Assembly: GCA_017656135.1 (NCBI GenBank)
Contig: JACDOJ010000001.1
Span: 62,001 to 126,000, forward strand
Source: Bacillota bacterium
GTDB taxonomy: Bacteria > Bacillota > UBA5301
Reading direction: 5' to 3'
Length of the DNA: 64,000 nucleotides
The notes under the pieces were generated by a model, which was given only the letters and a program-made list of their open reading frames with translations, was not told where the DNA came from and did not search any database. Shown in pieces: positions 60,249 through 64,000 of the stretch; the stretch's first letter is position 1; the number at the start of each line of letters is the position of its first letter. The position numbers were made by a program, and so were the translations under genes.

Positions 60249-60563
60249 GTGGGGTTTTGGTTTGGAATACGAAAGGCTCAAAAGGGACTGCAGCAGCAAA
60301 GGAGTGAAGGTGTGGTGGGCAACCTAACACCTGGAAACGCCAATCCTTTGCTCGACCTTAGTCCCAGGGAGAAAGAGGTCCTGAACCTGGTAGCACTGGG
60401 AATGGGTAACGAGGAGATCGGTAAGCTTCTCTTCATCAGCCCAAAGACCGTTAAAAACTACGTAACCAGGGTCAGACGCAAACTTGGCCTGGAAAACCGG
60501 ACTCAGGTAGCGCTGTACGCGATTCGCGAAGGATTGGTGGACATAGAAGATACCCAGTTTTAA
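60249..60563 (+). CDS. LuxR/GerE-type HTH regulator
   Basis: LSPREKEVLNLVALGMGNEEIGKLLFISPKTVKNYVTRVRRKLGLENRTQVALYAIREGL. Confidence 0.9.
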   Translation: MGFWFGIRKAQKGLQQQRSEGVVGNLTPGNANPLLDLSPREKEVLNLVALGMGNEEIGKLLFISPKTVKNYVTRVRRKLGLENRTQVALYAIREGLVDIEDTQF

Positions 60564-60575
60564 ATTGAATGAAGA

Positions 60576-60612
60576 GCGTCTGTAAGCCCGGCTTTCAACC
60601 GGGCTTTAAAAT
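60576..60612 (+). terminator. intrinsic terminator
   Basis: AAGCCCGG-CTTTCAA-CCGGGCTT then TAAAATTTT. Confidence 0.75.
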
Positions 60613-60694
60613 TTTCCTATCACCATCCTAGGCAGGAATTCTTCTCCGCGCTGTCCAAAGTATTGAAGGCATATTTCTCAAGGGGGCGGCTTAA

Positions 60695-62143
60695 GTGTAC
60701 AAGGACTTAACCGAGTTCGTTCAGCGCCTGGAGTCCGAAGGTGAGCTGGTCCGGATTACCGCCCAGGTGGATCCGGAGTTAGAGATCACCGAAATAGCTG
60801 ATAGGGTGATGAAAAGCAGAGGTCCGGCCTTACTCTTTGAGAACGTAAAAGGCTCTGAGATGCCGGTCCTCATTAACGCCTTCGGTTCTGAAAAACGGAT
60901 GGCTATGGCTCTAGGCCTTAAGGAACTGGATGAAATAACTGATGAGATCAGAGGTTTCATCAAAATGGCGGTGGAGGGAGATAATGAGTCCCTCCTAGGT
61001 AAGTTGAAAGCCCTGCCAAAACTGGCGGAGTTGGCCAAACTTTTCCCCAAAACCGTCTCCAAGGCTCTGTGCCAAGAGGTGGTCATGTCTGAGCCTGATC
61101 TGACTAAGCTACCGATTCTCAAGTGCTGGCCAGGTGATGGAGGCCGGTATATCACTCTTCCGTTAGTTTTCACCAAAGACCCAACCACCGGCAAGCAGAA
61201 CTGCGGAATGTACCGCTTGCAGATTTTTGATAAAAATACCACCGGAATGCACTGGCACATCCATAAAGACGGTGCCGCCAACTACCGCAAGGCCGAGGCC
61301 ACCCAAGGGCGGTTCCCGGTGGCAGTAGCCATTGGCGGGGATCCGGCTTTGACCTATGCGGCCACAGCCCCCTTGCCTGGCGGTGTGGACGAAATGCTCC
61401 TGGCTGGGTTTTTGCGGAAGAAACCGGTGGAAATGGTGCAGTGCAAGACCGTGGACCTGAAAGTTCCGGCCAGCGCCGACATCATCCTGGAGGGATACGT
61501 AGAGCCAGGTGAACGCAGGGTTGAAGGCCCCTTTGGAGATCACACCGGGTTTTACTCTTTGGCCGATGAGTATCCGGTTTTCCATGTTACCTGCATAACC
61601 CACCGCAAAAATCCGATTTATTTGACGACTATCGTCGGCGTTCCCCCGATGGAAGATGCTTACCTCGCCCTGGCCTCGGAACGGATTTTTTTGCCCCTTT
61701 TCCAGATGCAGCTTCCGGAAGTGGTGGACATGCATCTGCCGGTAGCTGGGGTTCAGCACAACCTGGCGATCATTTCTATCAATAAACAGTATCCAGGGCA
61801 CGCCCAGAAAGTGATGCACGCGGTCTGGGGCATGGGCCAGATGATGTACACCAAAGTGGTTTTGGTGGTGGACGCCGATGTGGACGTCCGTAACTACGCA
61901 CAGGTAGCTTGGAAGACCCTGAATAATGTGGATCCGGGTCGGGATATCACCATCGTTAAAGGCCCGGTGGAAACCTTGGATCATGCCTCACCTCTGCCCA
62001 AGTTTGGAACCAAAATGGGCATCGATGCCACCAGGAAGTGGGAGAGTGAGGGGTTCACCCGCGATTGGCCGGAAGAGGTTACCATGGATCCTGAAATCAA
62101 GGCGCTGGTTGACAAGAGATGGAAGGAGTACGGTATAGAGTGA
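60695..62143 (+). CDS. ubiD: UbiD-family decarboxylase (menaquinone biosynthesis type)
   Basis: FVQRLESEGELVRI, GMYRLQIFDKNTTGMHWHIHKDGA, EGPFGDHTGFYS. Confidence 0.92.
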   Translation: MYKDLTEFVQRLESEGELVRITAQVDPELEITEIADRVMKSRGPALLFENVKGSEMPVLINAFGSEKRMAMALGLKELDEITDEIRGFIKMAVEGDNESLLGKLKALPKLAELAKLFPKTVSKALCQEVVMSEPDLTKLPILKCWPGDGGRYITLPLVFTKDPTTGKQNCGMYRLQIFDKNTTGMHWHIHKDGAANYRKAEATQGRFPVAVAIGGDPALTYAATAPLPGGVDEMLLAGFLRKKPVEMVQCKTVDLKVPASADIILEGYVEPGERRVEGPFGDHTGFYSLADEYPVFHVTCITHRKNPIYLTTIVGVPPMEDAYLALASERIFLPLFQMQLPEVVDMHLPVAGVQHNLAIISINKQYPGHAQKVMHAVWGMGQMMYTKVVLVVDADVDVRNYAQVAWKTLNNVDPGRDITIVKGPVETLDHASPLPKFGTKMGIDATRKWESEGFTRDWPEEVTMDPEIKALVDKRWKEYGIE

Positions 62144-62988
62144 GGAAAGTCAAGCTATTCTTAAAGATGATTGACTTTCACGAGAGCATCTTTGCCCTGC
62201 CCTTTGCCTATATCAGCGCCTTGTTGGCTACCGGCGGCCAGATGACTTGGAGTCAAGCCGCCTGGCTTCTGGTGGCTATGGTCAGCGGCCGAAGCCTGGC
62301 GATGGCCTTTAACCGGATGATTGATGTGGAGTTCGATGCCCGCAATCCCCGGACGGCGGATCACATCATGCCTAAAGGGCTGCTCTCCAAGAAGGAAGTC
62401 ACCGGGGCGATCATCCTGTGCGCAATAATCTTTGTCATTGCTGCCGCCCAGTTCAACCTGTTAACTCTGATGCTTTCGCCGGTAGCCATCTTCATCATGA
62501 CTTTTTACTCCTTTACCAAGCGCTTTACCTGGGCAACCCATCTTATTCTCGGAGTCGCCCTAGGGCAGGTGCCGATAGCAGCTTGGCTGGCGCTTACCGG
62601 TGGGGTAGAGATGCCGGCGTGGTTGTTAGGGGCGGCTGTGGCTTGCTGGGTTGCTGGGTTTGACATCATCTTCGCCTTGCAAGACATGGAGGCCGACGCC
62701 AAAGAGGGCCTCTACTCCATTCCGGTTCGCTTTGGTCTAGAGAAGTCACTCTGGTGGTCCAGAGGCCTACATCTTTTAGCTTTGGTCTTTTTTGCCCTGA
62801 CCGGTTACGCTGTAGGGGCAGACTTCTTCTATTGGATCGGCTTTGCTCTGGTGGCTATTCTGCTGGCGGTGGAGCAGGGTGCCATGGCAACTTTGGACTT
62901 GAGCCGGCTCAACTTTGCCTATTTCAAGGTCAACGGCTTTATTTCCATAGCTTTTTTCGTTTTCACCTGGTTGTCCTTGGTTTTTTGA
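62119..62988 (+). CDS. ubiA: UbiA-family 4-hydroxybenzoate-type polyprenyltransferase (MqnP-like)
   Basis: AMAFNRMIDVEFDARNPRTADHIMPKG; multi-TM; downstream DIIFALQDMEADAKEGLYSIPVRFG. Confidence 0.92.
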   Translation: MEGVRYRVRKVKLFLKMIDFHESIFALPFAYISALLATGGQMTWSQAAWLLVAMVSGRSLAMAFNRMIDVEFDARNPRTADHIMPKGLLSKKEVTGAIILCAIIFVIAAAQFNLLTLMLSPVAIFIMTFYSFTKRFTWATHLILGVALGQVPIAAWLALTGGVEMPAWLLGAAVACWVAGFDIIFALQDMEADAKEGLYSIPVRFGLEKSLWWSRGLHLLALVFFALTGYAVGADFFYWIGFALVAILLAVEQGAMATLDLSRLNFAYFKVNGFISIAFFVFTWLSLVF

Positions 62989-62989
62989 G

Positions 62990-63583
62990 GTGGATTCAGT
63001 GTACACAGTTGGTATAACTGGGGCCAGTGGTATGCCATATGCCTATCGCCTTCTAAAATACTTGGCTGGGCGTCGGATTCCGGTGGAGTTGGTGATCTCC
63101 GATCCTGCCTGGGATGTCATCAGGCAGGAGCTGCCCGCTGAGGCTCAGGAGATCGAAGATAGAGAGAAATGGGTGAGAAGGCACTTTGGCTCCACCACTC
63201 GGCTCTGGGCCAACACTAACTGGTCTTCTCCCATTGCCAGCGGTTCGGCGCCATCAGCGGGCATGGTCATTATCCCCTGTTCTATGGGGACTCTAGGGCG
63301 GATCGCAGCCGGCATCTCCAGTTCCCTCCTGGAGAGAGGCGCTGATGTCTGTCTCAAAGAGGGGCGCCGCCTGGTTTTGGTTACTAGAGAAACACCTCTT
63401 AACCTCATCCACCTGGAAAACATGGCCAGGCTAGTAAAGGCAGGAGCCACGGTCCTGCCGGCTGCCCCGGCCTTTTACCATAATCCACAGAGCATTTCGG
63501 ATTTGGTGGATTTCATCGTCGGCCGGGTCTTATACCAGCTGGGAATTGAAAATGACCTGGTTAAGTCCTGGGGAAGTAAGTAA
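62990..63583 (+). CDS. ubiX: UbiX-family flavin prenyltransferase
   Basis: VGITGASGMPYAYRLLKYL, IIPCSMGTLGRIAAGISSSLLERGADVCLKEGRRLVLVTRETPLNLIHLENMARL. Confidence 0.94.
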   Translation: MDSVYTVGITGASGMPYAYRLLKYLAGRRIPVELVISDPAWDVIRQELPAEAQEIEDREKWVRRHFGSTTRLWANTNWSSPIASGSAPSAGMVIIPCSMGTLGRIAAGISSSLLERGADVCLKEGRRLVLVTRETPLNLIHLENMARLVKAGATVLPAAPAFYHNPQSISDLVDFIVGRVLYQLGIENDLVKSWGSK

Positions 63584-63608
63584 TTTTTGCTATAAGGGAG
63601 TGGTTAAC

Positions 63609-64000
63609 ATGAAGAAAAAGTTTACCAAGCTCGGTATCATCACAGCACTGGCGGTGATTCTTGTCTGGGGGACGGCGGCGGTTGCCAAGAATGAGACACC
63701 GTTCACTCTCAAAATCGGTTTTATCCCGGCCGAAGATGAGCTGCCGCTCTTCGTCGGCAAAGAGCGGGGCGATTTTGCCCATGCCGGAGTCGACCTACGC
63801 TTGGTCCCCTTCGCCAGCGCGGTGGAGCGAGACACCGCTTTTCGAGCTGGACAGTTAGATGGGATTGTCTGCGATCTGGTGGCTGTAGGCCTCTTTGGTA
63901 AAGGTGGGATGGATGTCAAGGTCGCCTCCATTACGTTAGGTGCCAAACCGGAAGAGGGACGGTTCGCTCTCTTGGCCGCACCGGGCTCCGGAATCACTTC
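63609..64000 (+). CDS. ABC transporter substrate-binding protein, NitT/TauT-like (partial, runs off window)
   Basis: Sec signal without lipobox, FTLKIGFIPAEDELPLFVGKERGDFAHAGVDLRLVPFASAVERDTAFRAGQLDGIVCD. Confidence 0.75.
   Translation, partial: MKKKFTKLGIITALAVILVWGTAAVAKNETPFTLKIGFIPAEDELPLFVGKERGDFAHAGVDLRLVPFASAVERDTAFRAGQLDGIVCDLVAVGLFGKGGMDVKVASITLGAKPEEGRFALLAAPGSGIT

Noticed and set aside
61163-61984. 273-aa minus-strand ORF opposite ubiD
   Set aside because: Shadow ORF; His-rich translation is a by-product of the sense codons.

Overview
The window starts in an oriC-like, DnaA-box-rich region and reads through the conserved Firmicutes origin-proximal block rpmH-rnpA-yidD-yidC-jag-mnmE-mnmG-rsmG-noc-parA-parB. 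It carries a perfect parS, a degenerate second parS inside parB, and two near-perfect Noc-binding palindromes. Next come a cysteine desulfurase-larB-larC operon, a bactofilin, YyaC, a VanW-family protein and ilvE. The most notable region is a co-directional cluster at about 17.9-27.5 kb: an NHL beta-propeller protein; a tetraheme c-type cytochrome whose 8 histidines exactly fit four bis-His hemes (OmcE-like nanowire candidate); a heptaheme lipoprotein; a large putative outer-membrane beta-barrel ending in Phe; a protein with an OmcE-like head followed by about 8 more heme motifs; two tandem nitrilase-fold proteins lacking the catalytic Cys; and a second barrel-like protein. I read this as a candidate extracellular-electron-transfer (porin-cytochrome/nanowire) system in a Firmicute that may have an outer membrane. 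The rest holds prs, a BMP-type nucleoside ABC transporter, TPR and GGDEF proteins, a DnaD/DnaB-like pair, rsmA, veg, an Fo-only ATP synthase operon, purA, four tRNAs, an atypical [NiFe] hydrogenase operon, a decayed PhoB/PhoR-like pair beside a sensor kinase, a nine-heme cytochrome, a Tyr/Ser-rich CAP-domain protein, and ubiD-ubiA-ubiX (probably menaquinone-related). No rRNA, CRISPR array or mobile element was seen. All family assignments are by eye from protein motifs; no database search was run.
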